Assembly: GCA_914767715.1 (NCBI GenBank)
Contig: OU612071.1
Coordinates: 17,356,948-17,420,947 of the forward strand
Source: Membranipora membranacea
Lineage: Eukaryota; Bryozoa; Gymnolaemata; Cheilostomatida; Membraniporidae
Length of the DNA: 64,000 nucleotides
Direction of reading: 5' to 3'
Below are positions 22,564-34,324 of the stretch, one piece after another. Each line of letters opens with the position of its first letter. Position 1 is the stretch's first letter. Position numbers and translations under genes: made by a program. The notes beneath the pieces are model-generated. The model was not told the DNA's origin. It did not search any database and saw only the letters and a program-made list of their open reading frames with translations.

Positions 22564-25155
22564 ATCTGTTCTGTGGGTGTCAACGTTCTGCCACTGACCA
22601 CATACATTTCACCTCTGGATTCGTCTCGCCATGAATCTTTCAAAATTAAGGACTACACATGTTACATAAAAGTAACTGCTAGGATAATTTGAATATTTTT
22701 TATCCTCAGTGTCTCCTTAACCCTGTAATTTTTAAGTCACCATCCGGTATAAAAGTATGATGATGTTTTGTGCGTCTGTTCTTGCTTTTGCTGAAATGAA
22801 ATAATTACTTTGCATTCAAATACAAATTTCTACATCATGACCTGTCACGACTATTTTCCCTATAATATATATTATATTAATGTAGTATCAATCAACTGAA
22901 ATACATGGAAATAAACAAAAGCCTGAACTCTAAATTAGACCACTTTAAGTTGGGTGATGAGATGAATCTAAGCGATAAGCTTATATAAATATAGCCAAAG
23001 TCAGCGCTGACAATGGTCAGTGAGTTGTGTTGTCTCTGATCGGCTCTTAGACAACAGGGATGTATTTATTTTGATGCTTAAATGCCATAAATGACTCGTG
23101 ATTTATGATGTTTGTTGAGGAATTCTTATATTGAAACTTTGATATCACTTGTAAATCACATGAACAGGTTTTGTGAATCAAGGACGGAGTTAATTGGCTT
23201 TCAAGCTAATAACAGAAGCTTTCGATAGATGAAGTCAAATTGAAGAGTTGCCTCTCTATTTAAATGAGAGAAGACAATTTGGTCAACAAGTTGTATGAGA
23301 AAGAGCTATAGTTTTAATTCGCTGTGGCACGAGAATAACAGTAAAGTCTCCACAGCAGTAAGTTTCCTGATGTAAATCCAGCAGAAACATAAAAGAGATT
23401 ATTTTAGTTTCAGCACTGTAAGTATTTTCTCTTCAATTTATATGTGATGCCATCCCCCCACCCAAGTACAACATTTATTAAAGAATTTGATGCATACCAC
23501 TGATTAAAACAAAGTTCTCTGATTGGATAACTGATGTGAAGTTAAAGTTTACAAAGGGGATGTAAAATGGGTTGGGTTAAATTTGGCTGTAGGCGTGGCT
23601 GTGTTCTTGATTTTTATAGTGATATTGCATCATATATCAGAGTTTTATCTATAACCTACTCACTTTGTTCGTGGAATTGGTCAGCATTAAATTCATTTTG
23701 TTATAATCCTTGCTTGGGGGGGGGGGAGAGGTCTAAGCCCCTGAAACTTTAAACTTATATAGCTTCAAGAATATGATCAGCAAATCAAGGTGAAAACCTA
23801 GTGACGTAACTCGATGACTATAATTCGGCTGTAATTCTGCTCTTTATACATATCAATCAATTTTTTACCGATGTACATCCTATAAATGACATATCTTTCT
23901 ATTTAAGAGTTATAATACCCAACAGTTTAATCTTTCTGTGTAAACTACAAAAAGATCAAGTGCCAGAATAATGCACAGCAAAAAGGCCGGGGCTGGATTT
24001 AGCCATCGGGCAAAGGGAGGGTGAATTATGCCACAGCAAATTATTTCTAGTATAGAAACACCAACTAAAAGTACAAAAGAGTCTAAGAAAGCAAAAACAA
24101 CCGCTTCTCACATCAAAACTTTTCATGACAAACCAATCCTATAGCAGTGCATGGAACAACTTGTATTGCTTGTGCCAGGGCATTGCTGAGTGGCATTATT
24201 TATTTCAAGCTTGTAAAACCTGGTTCAGAGGGTCTTTGGTTTCACAAGCACTTACACTATCTAGCATCAGGAAGTTTGGGACAGTCCCAAACATCCTGAT
24301 GCCAACTGCTGCTGTAAATCTGGTGGAACAAGGAGTTCTTTTCCTATTGACATCGACATTATGATATATCACGGCTGTAAGTGCTATTCATTGATATTAT
24401 TATTGTGTCTAGAATACCTAAGATGAAACTGACATAGTTAAATTAGATACAAGCAGGTGTGGTCAAGTTGTATAGAGCAGCTTTCAAATGTTAAGAGTTA
24501 AGGTTTGAATCCCTCTGCAGTCTGATGCCTATTGAGCTTTATTGTACCAGCGTTCGCCCCTGTCTACTACTGCTAGAAACTCAGGAAGTCGATAAACTGC
24601 AATAGCAGCGTTGGCACTAGATCACCTGATATTTCACCATTTCCATTGAGATATGATATGGGAACATATGGTACCTAACATGTTTTCTGTTCAGAATTTC
24701 ATCTTGCCTCCGAGAGTTTGTGCTGACCAGCCTCAAAATCCTCTGTTGTCCCTATGACCCTACACCCTCATGGTGATATGATGATATGCTTATAATTGAT
24801 AATGACCTCACACATTGACGTAAAAAGGTTATTAAAGGATATTAAAGCTTTATCTTAAAATCCCACAGATATAGATATATATATATAGAGTCTACATCCT
24901 ATGTGAAAAGTCATCTGGTGTTTCATAGCCACTGCTCTTCTTAATAAATAAGCCTTGACAAACTACCCTCAGATCAACCATATCTTCTCGAATCAATCTC
25001 AGAAGTAATGAAGCACAGGCTAGGATGCAGTGGGTGGAAAGTTCATATCTGCGGTTGTTTATAAAGACTGTCATGATTTCAAATGATCATTTATATTTGG
25101 ACAAGTTAGGGAAGTACTGGTCAATTGGTGTGGGATCTGATAAACTACCTCCAAG
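22564..25155. other. 3' flank of TMEM272-like gene and 5' flank of lipase gene
   Basis: No coding exon is supported. It holds a candidate polyadenylation signal at 22910-22915, a 9-base poly-G run near 23716, a 39-bp hairpin at 24264-24302 (GCATCAGGAAGTTTGGGA and its near complement), a tRNA-like fragment near 24455-24520, and short TA runs near 24870. Just before the lipase ATG are TTTATATTTGG (about 65 bp upstream), an inverted CCAAT (ATTGG) and CTGATAAA, a possible GATA-factor site. Confidence 0.45.
24455..24520 (+). repeat. tRNA-like SINE head
   Basis: TGGTCAAGTTG (24460-24470) fits the A-box and GGTTTGAATCC (24502-24512) fits the B-box, at a spacing like that of a tRNA. The acceptor-stem halves do not pair convincingly, so a SINE head is more likely than a working tRNA gene. 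Confidence 0.5.
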
Positions 25156-28100
25156 ATGATCGTGACAGTACTTTGCTTGGTTCTTGTAAGCTCTATTCAA
25201 GGTAAGGGCTTAACATTCGTTTCTGACTTTGATTTTTCTCATCAGGCAAACTGTGAGCTTCTTCAGATTTGTAAGTTAACATAATCGTAGATGTTGTTAG
25301 TCATAATATCTCAGCGGGCTTACCTACATTCCATATCAATAACTAATGGAGAATTTCTGGGACTAAATAGTCCCTGTTATGCTCATTCAAATTCATTTAC
25401 ATTCTATTTTAGAAGGGTCTAGAGTATGTTAACTCCCCTGTTGCGGGTTAACGCTAAAATATCGCTGCCGTTGTCAATACTGTTTTTTTTTTATAATTTC
25501 TAGTGTAAGTAGAGCAGCCTTATAAATGTCCTAGATTAGCATGGGCCAGGGTTACTGCTATACTGTAAGTGGATCATCATTTAAGTGTGAATCCGTAACA
25601 GGGGAGATTACATACTCTAGACCCTTCAAGACCCTGGATTTTCGCACTTTAAATTAGGTTACATCACTCTATAATGTCTTGTGCGAAAAAATTTACTTTT
25701 TTGTTCATTGCAATAGCAAAGCTTTGATATAGTAGTTATTTTTTGCTTCATAGACACTTTAACACAACATTAGCATTTTGAGTACACTCAGTGCATAATC
25801 ATCACTGCATCGGAATTTGACTCTCAACCCTGCCAATTGACAAGTTTATACGAAGCTAGCTCTAGTTCTAGATCCTAGGTCTTTTCTAAGCTAGGAGTCC
25901 ACTGTATGGTGGGGCCCTTTGGATATCCCTTTCTGGTCATTTCAAAGTTTACCCTGAGGCAAGTTAAAAATTCAGCTAAGTAAATTTGAAGGTAAGTTTA
26001 GCTGTTTAGTCAAGTTTTAAGTTGCGAATACCTTACTTGATTATTGGATAGTTATCCTCTCTCTATCTCTTGACAGGTTTCTTGTTGGACAGAGAGGTCT
26101 GCTACGGGGATCTAGGATGTTTTAAAACAGAGACAGTCCGATCTTTCTCCAGACCAATTGTACTGCTCCCCGATGAGCCTGATAAGATCGGTACCCGATT
26201 CTTCCTCTACACCAGGTATGTACAGAAGATAAAATGATGTGGGGAGCCTGGGTGATCCCAGCAAATGAAGAAGGCCACCCACATAAGAGGCAGAGAACGG
26301 AAAATAAGCTAAGCGAGTCGCCTGAGAGGGATAAATATATTGGCTAGTTTGGGGATGACCTATGTTAGCTAATACTAAATTGTTGTTACATAAAGGAAAA
26401 ATGGTGAGTAAAATGTTAGCTAGTTTATCTATTACAGACATGTGTTAAATGACAAACCTTTCTCCGGCGAATTTTTCAAGGGTATTTGCATTTTGTCACT
26501 CTGTGGGTGTTGCCTACTTCACATCCGAATGGAGTTTATTCGAAAGATAGCAAACTTATTATGCAATATTTCAAGGTTTCGTGACGTTAGGTGTCGGCAA
26601 TGACCTTGGGGTTGTCTCTTACATGGCCTTTGGACGAACATCCAAGTGCATACTACACAATAACATTCATGGCAATTCTGCAAATACCATCATTCACCAG
26701 AGGGGGATAATCACTAATTATCTTGATCAAGCCCATTTTATTACAACAGAGATGGACTTTGATGTAAGAAAAATATTTTACTTTCATTGCATTCTGGGAA
26801 ATTTACCACTTCATTCTGGGAACTTGCACCGCTGCATTCTGGGAGCTTTTAGCACTTCTATATTTCAGACAGAATCAGTTGAAGAGTGATGAACATGAGC
26901 TGAGTAGGAAGGTGGTAGACAGTTTCTCCACTTCTAACTTTAACTCCAAAGTGCCGACTAAGTTTATCATCCACGGTTTCACTCACAGCGCACACGAACC
27001 CTGGGTACAGAGTATGAAGGATGAGCTGCTCAAGCATGTGAGTAGTCTTGTGAAGACAGACACTGTCTTCATATATATCAAGTCTGGTCATTTCTGCCTC
27101 CGCCTTGCTGATAGACAGACACTTTTGAAGCCAGACACTGTCCTTATTTGTGTCTATATTAAGAACAAGTGTGGCCAATTAAACCTTTAAGTTTCAGAAC
27201 TCTAAGCTGAGCTTACATGATTGGGCAGAAAACACCTAAATTTATTTGAGAGCATTTCTTTCGGAATTCTTTGAATAAACTAAGAATTAATTCTGAACTA
27301 TTTACTCAACATTTTTGCGCTAGTCTTCATGATTATCTTGATGTCAGGTAAAGAAAAAATTATGTGAGATTATATTTGAATGCTTCGACCATCAAGTCCA
27401 CCATGGAGTCAGTTATTGATGGCAAAGCTACAAGATGACCTCCGGTCATGTAAATTGAGCTCGAGCCCCTAAACTCTAATTGATTGAGGGGGAAATTTCA
27501 ACCTAACATAATATTTCGCTACTATAAATACACAGGATGACATGAACGTGATAGCTGTAGACTGGAGACAGGGCGCTGGATTCCCGTACACACAGGCTAC
27601 AGCTAATATCAGAGTAGTCGCCATGGAGACTGTGAGACTTATCGAGTTCATGCAGACTGAGTACCCAGCAGTCAAGGCAGGAGACATACACTTTATCGGA
27701 CACTCATTGGGCGCCCATGCTTCAGGTGAAGTCGGTACTAAGATCAAGGGCATTGGCAGAATCTCAGGTAAGTGTATAACAGGGGCGTAGTTTAGTAAAA
27801 ATGGTAGGGGAGGCACAAATCCTCGGGGGTGTGAAGAAACATCAGGTTGGGTATTGTAAGCTCCTCCTGAGTCCCTAGTGCTCAGCCTCCGATGTGTTTT
27901 GAAATATAAATAGCAAATGGAAGTCCCAAGCGAGCTGATTCTGACATGGAATATTAAATTATAGCAGAGGCAGAGCGTCCCTGCCTCCCCTAGAACTACG
28001 AATAATAAGAAGTTTATCAGTGACAGGTGAGGATTAATAAACACATGTGACTTTTCCCATCGTGATAAACTCTCTGCAACCTACAGCCCCCACATCATCT

Positions 28101-31100
28101 GATCATGTATACACATTAAGACATCTATAAATTATCCATACAAGGTGTGTATAAAATTATAAGGATATACTGGGCAGGCTAAATTTGTATACAGATTAAA
28201 ACTTTTATAAATTCTTCGAATATACTGGGTAGCTAAAATTAAATTTGTGTGGAATTTGGTCAGTGTTACGCTGGTAGGTCTTACAAAGACATGAAATAGC
28301 CGTCACTAGATGGGAGGGACTTTGAACTTTTGGGGTGAAATATTTTGGCACAACCAGAAAGTCCTATGATATCAATTATTTGTTGTATAACCTTCAAAGT
28401 ACTCAATCCCGTAGTGGCAAGTGTCAGTGTTTCAGGGGCGAGTCACAAACCTTGCCAATTTTTGCCTCAAAATAGATGAGAAATATTTCAAAACTCAATA
28501 TCAATGTCCAGTAACTTTGAGAGATGATGACTCTTTTTCTGACCTTGAATTCTGTTTCCCTCCCAACATAACATGTGAATAAATGCTTTTTAGTCAGGGA
28601 TAGGGATAGGGATAGGGAGCGAGTTTATTAAAGTCTCTGAAAAGAGAAATATGGTATTTCGACAGAGCTAAAAGTTGATTCAATGTAAAATTGCTGATGT
28701 AACACAGATATAAATAAGAATAAAAATATAAAAAGTATATTAATCATATCACAGAGTTCATAAACTTTATGCATTTGCTCGGTAGCAGTTGCTACGAAGG
28801 CTCACTCTAGTTCGCAATATTCTATATACAACCTGATAGTAGATGTTCTGACTCGAAGAGGGGGTTGTCAGTTCCCGTTGCGAACATACCAAGGCAGCGT
28901 GATTTCATGCACCGATTATATACAGTGTCATTATCATACCGTTATGAAACTTGATTTTTGTGTTGAGTTACGCTCCAGTGTGACTATTTTACAAGCTCCA
29001 TCCCATCTTACTAAGTCCTGTTTCCTGTCGTTGGTGATGTTTTTAGGCCTTGACCCAGCTGAGCCATACTTTGAGGGCGCTGTAGAGGATATCAGATTAG
29101 AGAGGAGAGACGCAGAGTTTGTAGACATCATCCACTCTGACGGCAGCGCCTTCCTCGGATCTCTGGGTAAGGTGACATCTTTTAAAAAATGCAAAAATTT
29201 GCGGACTTAATTTATATACTCCGTAGAAGTGTATATTAAGTTTATGTTGCAGGCATATAAGCCAGATTTAACACATTGTCACGAGCTAATGTCGAAGATA
29301 AAGTGTGAAAATTTGCTTTGTCCATATCAGTCACATTCTTGAAAAGGCTGGCTATGGTGAATGAGCAGTTTTAAGCCTGGGGTAGATGCGCTTATAGCAG
29401 TACAAACTAGAACTGGCAATGGGTAATAGTCCATGATTCGAAAGAAAGGATGTTAACAGAATTCTGTAGGATTCGACGAAAATCCAAGTGTACAAAGTAG
29501 ATGAGCCCGATTTCGTTAATGTTATATTCACTGACTGGGAATTAAAGTCAATTGCATTGTTGGATACTCATTGTAATTTTCTATTCAAAATGTAATATAG
29601 AAAACCGATATCTTAGTATCCTAGTAATGTCTAACTGTTTTTGATTGCGGTATTTTCAGGTATGGGATATCGTTCATCAGTCGGCCATGTTGATTTCTAC
29701 CCTAACGGTGGCGGTGACCAGCCAGGATGTGACAAGTCTGTAGGTAGTAAGTTGATCAACTCGGCTTCTGCTGGCCTCTCCAAGGGTACTGATGGTAAGT
29801 GGCTAAAACAATGCAAAGACGGTCGACACGCTTGTGGGATATAAAGTTGCCTTCCCATCAGTAAGGGACAGACAAATCGATTGAGAATTAGATGCTATCT
29901 GTGTCTTTGTTCAGAGCATTCGTTTTTTGATGCATGTGATGTCATGGCAATAAAGTCTGTTCACAAACATCCTATAATGCAATTTTCTGGAGTCAACTGT
30001 GGGATCAGGTCAATGTATGGTAAACTGGGTATTTCAGTTTGAAATTACATTGTGGGAATGATGTTGAAGTTACCATAAACATTTTACATTGATTATAAAT
30101 AATCAATGTAAAATCCCGTAAAGAGCTGAGAGCTAAAACAGGATTGTTCCCTCTGTGGTGGTGGAGGGATATTGCACAAGTCGGGCATCGAGGCGCCTCA
30201 ATAACCGAATCGTGCAATATCCCTCCGCTACAACAGAAGTGGAAAAACTTGATCCAGTTGAGAGCTACTGTGAATGGGATTTTCCATTGATTATTGATAA
30301 GCAATTTCCTTTTCATTGAACAATTCCCGCTTTTACCTATCATTATTTACCTGACATCGGTGAATTCCAGAATATTGCATTCTGGGTAACTCCGGAAATT
30401 CCAGAACACTGCATTCTGGGTAACTCCGGGAATCCCATAACATTGCATTCTGGGTAACCTATCTGACACACCCTGTCATAGTGTTTGCTGTTTGGTGTTT
30501 CAGCACTAAAGGACACATTTGCATGCAGTCATCAAAGAGCTTATGAATATTACATTGAGTCAATCAACTTTGAATGTCCTTTCAGAGCCTACCCATGCAA
30601 GTCTTACGACGACTTTAAGGTTGGTCTCATGAACTCACATAAACCAATCAGAATGTTGATATCAGGCAACCAATGGAAACAGGTTATTGTTTTGGAATTG
30701 ATTCAATAAATCGGAGGGAGTTCATTTGAACGCAAAATTAAGAAAATTATGTTTCGTAAACTTCAATGGTAGTCTGATAACTATGGTCTGATCAAGCTTG
30801 TTTTGACAAGTATTGTCAGGTAAACACGAGAAGCGAAAGGAAAGGGGGAGGGGTCTGCAACTGAACAAAAACTGTATTCTTTCCTAACGCCATCCCAACA
30901 ATTCTTGTCAAAGCAACCTAAGTTGCACTATAATTTAATTACCTGAATATTGACAGAAGTAACATCTGATTAATTTTAGCCCTGAAAAACGCATTTGCGT
31001 GCAGCCACCTCCGAGCTGTACAGTATTTCACAGAGTCAATCAACTCTAAATGCCCTTTCCAGTCTTACCAGTGTAAGAGCTTCGATGATTTTAAGGTGAG

Positions 31101-34100
31101 AACAGGACTATAACCTGAGGCAGCATGGTCTCCGTGAGAAATAATCATGGAATTTATGTTTGTTTGTGTCAATCCAACAACTAATACGGCTTAAGACCCG
31201 TTTGACAGCATAGCTGAGTTTATCTTTTAACCAAAAAGGGCATGTGTTATCAACATTCCCCACTCAATGTTCCAAGGAGGGTAAAACTGATTTTGTAAAT
31301 CATGTAATCACCCAAATAATAAATTGCTTAAAAATAAAAACGGATTCTCATTGACTATTCCCGTTGCTCAGTCTCATTGCCCAAATGGCACTTGATTGAT
31401 GGTTGTGTGTAGTCATAAATCGATTGATCAACATGATAACTTTGTTGCAGGCTGCCAAGTGCCTGAGTTGCGGAGATGGACAGTGCTCTCGTATGGGATA
31501 TCATGCTGACCAATCAGAAGCCAGAGGTGACTTCTATGTAATGACCAATCAGAAGGGAGAAGCGCCACACTGCTGTGAGTTATACCTCCGCTATGATATT
31601 CTTCTGTTACTACGCTGTGATGTTGTTTAGTTAGATAGGTTAGGAGTCTATTCACACAATCCTACACACTGTGATGTCACACTATATTAAAATCTCTAGT
31701 AATGTTTAAATTTTCTGAAATTCCGTACAATGGCAAAACAATATCTTTGAGCTGCATTGATTCCAGTACTCATTCAAACTCAATATCAAATCATGAGTGA
31801 CGTCAAGAAGCTGAACCAATATAAATCTTCATTGAAAGAAGATATAACGCGGAAATTACCAACATTTAACACAGCAAAAAGTAAACCAAATTTATGATTA
31901 TTTATGACCAAAGTTAAACCAACTAAACCTAACAGATTTGATGCCAAGAGCTATTCTTTTCACGCTTACAGCTTTTTGTCTTGAACACGTGGCGAGTTTA
32001 AATGGTTCGTACACATTGCATGACATTTTGGTTTGGTATATTGGGTGGCTAACGGTTTGATGGGTGTAAGTTTAACAGCTAGCATTGGTTGTTGAGAAGT
32101 AACATGTTGACCTTATAACCTCATGTTCTCAACGACCTCATGACCTATATACCCCTTGTCCTCATGAACCCATTACTTCAAAACCTCATGACCTTGTGAC
32201 CCATATTACAGCCTACCACTACAGTATGAAGGTACAGGCTGGAGTGATGGACGGTAAAGCTTACGGTGAAGTCGATATCTCTGTCGGAGGAGATAATGGT
32301 ACCAGCTTCGGTCCCATCCCTATGACTGCGTTAGTATTATTCATTGTTATTATTTTAATATGACTAAGTTGATGAGCATCCCCCAGTGCAATTTTCTGGA
32401 ATTCCCGTTGAGATCAGGTGAGATTCAGCTGCTCTCCCTGGGAGGCCCAGGTAGAATTGTATTGTACATGGGAATGTTGACAAAACACCCTGTTGCATCA
32501 TGACAGAATCACCTATGATAACACAAATTCGGAAAAATTGTAAGGCTTGAAAAATTGTTTTTAGCCTCAACTGTAGTGGAAGAATCTTGTCTTGACCTTA
32601 ATTATAACCTTATTTAAAATATTTTTCTTCAATTTCGTTTGGTGGCATATCCTGCAATGACAAAGATTTCTCACCTGACTCTGTCGAAATCTGCAGCGCA
32701 TTAAGCTTTTCTAGCTGATATAATAAATTATTCGATGATTCAGATTGTCATTGATGATCCCTAACTTTGTAATAGGAGATACGCTCTTAGCTCAAACCCT
32801 GCTGTCAAGTACTAGTACTGAATCACTGGTTATGATAATATAGTGCTAAATACTCCAAAGCTCATGTAAAATACAAATTATTATGTAATACTATTAGTAC
32901 AAAATATATTATGATTGTTTTTAATTTTTTGATTTTACTATTGAAGTAAGGAGACTTATGTGGAGACTAACACAGTGCTGACCAGACTAGTAGTAACACT
33001 GAAGAAGCTGACTGACCTCTCCAAGGTCACTGTTACCTACAAGAAGGATGATTGCTTTACCTGCTTTGTCTATACCGACTTTCTCAGACTACAGAAAGTG
33101 GAGATTAACTCCGGAGAAGATCAGGAGAGGTAAGAATGTGCTGATCGGTGGTAGTATGAAGGGGGAGACAATTACTGTGTGATATACTATCACAGGTTTA
33201 TTTCTGATTCATATAGCATAAGTTCAATCAGGATGATTTTGCTGTGACAACCCTACTACAAGTTTTCTAAATAGGGGCGAGCACATGTTAGGTACATTTT
33301 TTGTGTCAAATAATCAAAGTTACACATGCTAATACCAAAGTATCGGTGTCAGTTTTGACGGTTGGATGAGGAAATGCAAAATCAGTCTAGATATCAAGAG
33401 TTACTTTCTGCTGAGATATGGCTAATATACATGTCCACATTCACAAGTCATCAAGGTTTGATGGAACCAAGGGGAGTAAATATTAGGGAGAGTTTATATT
33501 AGCCACTTTGGGGAATTCCTTTGTTAGCTAGTACCAGTTTTCACTAGCTAAGGTATTAATTTATAGTAATGGGATGATTTTGGGCAAATGTTAAATAGCC
33601 ATTAATTTGCCTGTTCCAAGCCTGAGAGAATGGGCAAGTTTTTCCTTACTCCCCTGCATAGAAATAGAGCCAATAGAAACCTAGACCGCTCTTTGGAGTC
33701 GTCCCACTTTTTGCCAATCGCCTGTGTATAAGAAATCAGTGGTAGGGTTTCTTTCAAGAATGAATTAGATGGACTAGCTGAAAAACTAACCCATTATCCT
33801 TACTACTATCTGGGTGTAACAGGAATTTTTTCTGGACATTGAAACTCATCCAGATAACAGGCTATCCCTACCACTGATTGTGGTTAACCAGTAATAACGA
33901 AAACCACAAATACTGGTTATGCATCTATGTATCGATGTCTATGCTCCCCTGTGCTACATACCTACACTAGAACTTGCCAGTCATAGAGACAAATCATTGA
34001 GTTCCATATCTGGTATAGTATCATTAGCTAATTCTCTTGCCCAACAATGGGTTTGCAAAGATTGTCTGTCCCTGGTAGCTATTTAGGAAAGCCCAAATCA

Positions 34101-34324
34101 ACGACATTGAAGGCTTTATTATTTATGCTAGTAGAGATGGCCAATCAAATCAAAACATTATCAGAGGTGTCCTGTGTTAAGTGTTCTTACTGTCTGATGT
34201 AATGATACTAATTCAGTGTGACAATGGATTTTGTTACAGCACTGCTTACTGTGGAAAGAACACCAGCGTGGCTAAGGACCAGATCAGAGAGTTCAGTAAG
34301 GCCGAGAGATTCAACAGCTGTTAG
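25156..34324 (+). CDS. Secreted pancreatic-type triacylglycerol lipase with mutually exclusive exons
   Basis: Exons: 25156-25201, 26077-26215, 26869-27037, 27536-27767, 29047-29166, 29660-29794, then either 30504-30619 or 30980-31095, 31451-31574, 32212-32329, 32947-33129, 34240-34324; phases agree and the product is 488 residues (human PNLIP is 465). The first 15 residues form a signal peptide (MIVTVLCLVLVSSIQG). EVCYGDLGCF is the family start. Catalytic residues: Ser175 in GHSLGAH, Asp198 in GLDPAEP, and His290 in CSHQRA or CSHLRA. The lid loop lies between Cys259 and Cys288, long as in true lipases and not shortened as in PLA1-type members. Residues from about 361 form the PLAT/LH2 domain (YHYSMKVQAGVMDG). 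It should hydrolyse dietary or storage triglyceride outside the cell. AATAAA lies at 34431-34436. Confidence 0.93.
25411..25628. mobile_element. MITE in lipase intron 1
   Basis: Terminal inverted repeats of about 16 bp: AAGGGTCTAGAGTATGT at the left and its near complement ACATACTCTAGACCCTT at the right, followed inward by paired CCCCTGTT / AACAGGGG. Total length is about 218 bp, with no coding potential. No second copy was noticed in the window. Confidence 0.8.
26785..26850 (+). repeat. Triplicated CATTCTGGGA motif before lipase exon 3
   Basis: CATTCTGGGAA, CATTCTGGGAA and CATTCTGGGAG recur at about 24-bp spacing in the last 85 bases of intron 2, just before the exon 3 acceptor. Related GCATTCTGGGTAACTCC units form a second triplet at 30362-30458 in the same gene. 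Confidence 0.7.
27783..28000 (+). mobile_element. hAT-like MITE family H, copy 2
   Basis: Begins CAGGGGCGTAGTTTAGTAAA about 12 bases after the exon 4 donor and ends CTGCCTCCCCTAGAACTAC. The core matches 21825-22075 (GAAGTCCCAAGCGAGCTGAT). The CAGGGGCG terminus is typical of hAT elements. Confidence 0.78.
28595..28618 (+). repeat. Short TAGGGA hexamer repeat
   Basis: Four G-rich hexamers in a row (CAGGGA then three TAGGGA) in lipase intron 4. It resembles a telomere-like repeat and has four GGG runs, but is too short to call a telomeric relic. Confidence 0.8.
30079..30226. repeat. Two small hairpins in lipase intron 6
   Basis: ATTTTACATTGATTAT pairs with ATAATCAATGTAAAAT (30079-30114), and GGAGGGATATTGCAC pairs with GTGCAATATCCCTCC (30163-30226). 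Both lie upstream of the alternative exon pair. Confidence 0.75.
30362..30458 (+). repeat. Three tandem 30-34 bp units 45 bp before alternative exon 7a
   Basis: Each unit has CATTCTGGGTAAC preceded by a CCAGAA/CCATAA-like block; units start near 30362, 30396 and 30429. The array ends about 45 bases before the acceptor of exon 7a. Whether it helps regulate splicing is unknown. Confidence 0.75.
30504..30619 (+). CDS. Lipase alternative exon 7a (catalytic His segment)
   Basis: This is 116 nt, entering in phase 1 and leaving in phase 0. It encodes ALKDTFACSHQRAYEYYIES followed by 19 more residues ending YDDFK. It carries the catalytic His and the Cys that closes the lid loop. Its donor is GTTGGT, a weak site. 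Compared with 7b, 26 of 39 residues are identical, and 12 of those 26 shared residues use different codons, so selection has kept the protein while the DNA drifted. The reading frame is intact. Confidence 0.85.
30980..31095 (+). CDS. Lipase alternative exon 7b (catalytic His segment)
   Basis: Also 116 nt with the same phases as 7a, 360 nt downstream. It encodes ALKNAFACSHLRAVQYFTES followed by 19 residues ending FDDFK, and keeps the His and all Cys positions. Its donor GTGAGA is stronger than that of 7a. Differences from 7a cluster after the His (Tyr-to-Val, Ile-to-Thr, Phe-to-Ser, Glu-to-Lys, Arg-to-Gln), a region expected near the active site and lid. Joined directly behind 7a it would read AAG CCC TGA. 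Confidence 0.88.
33657..33931. repeat. Dispersed repeat family D, copy 2 (inverted)
   Basis: Reverse complement of the element at 8281-8553, with similar length and the same internal ATCAGTGGTAGGG / CCCTACCACTGAT pairing. It lies in lipase intron 10. A diverged inverted relative of repeat E follows at 33990-34085. Confidence 0.8.
33990..34085 (-). repeat. Diverged inverted relative of repeat E
   Basis: The reverse complement shares GCTACCAGGGACAGAC and AGCTAATGAT, followed by a diverged ATATGGAA-type end, with 16620-16696 and 17255-17333. Only the distal third of the E unit is present. Confidence 0.55.

Noticed and set aside
24125-24364. 79-codon plus-strand frame upstream of the lipase
   Set aside because: It contains a 39-bp hairpin and has no splice context or family resemblance.
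26581-26889. 102-codon plus-strand frame before lipase exon 3
   Set aside because: It lies in intron 2, overlaps the exon 3 acceptor in a different frame and contains the CATTCTGGGA repeats; lipase homology starts only at 26869.
28595-28618. Interstitial telomere repeat
   Set aside because: Only four imperfect hexamers of TAGGGA type; too short and not a confirmed telomere unit for an animal.
30362-30458. CRISPR-like regularly spaced repeats
   Set aside because: Three imperfect tandem units in an intron of an animal gene, with no spacers and no cas genes.
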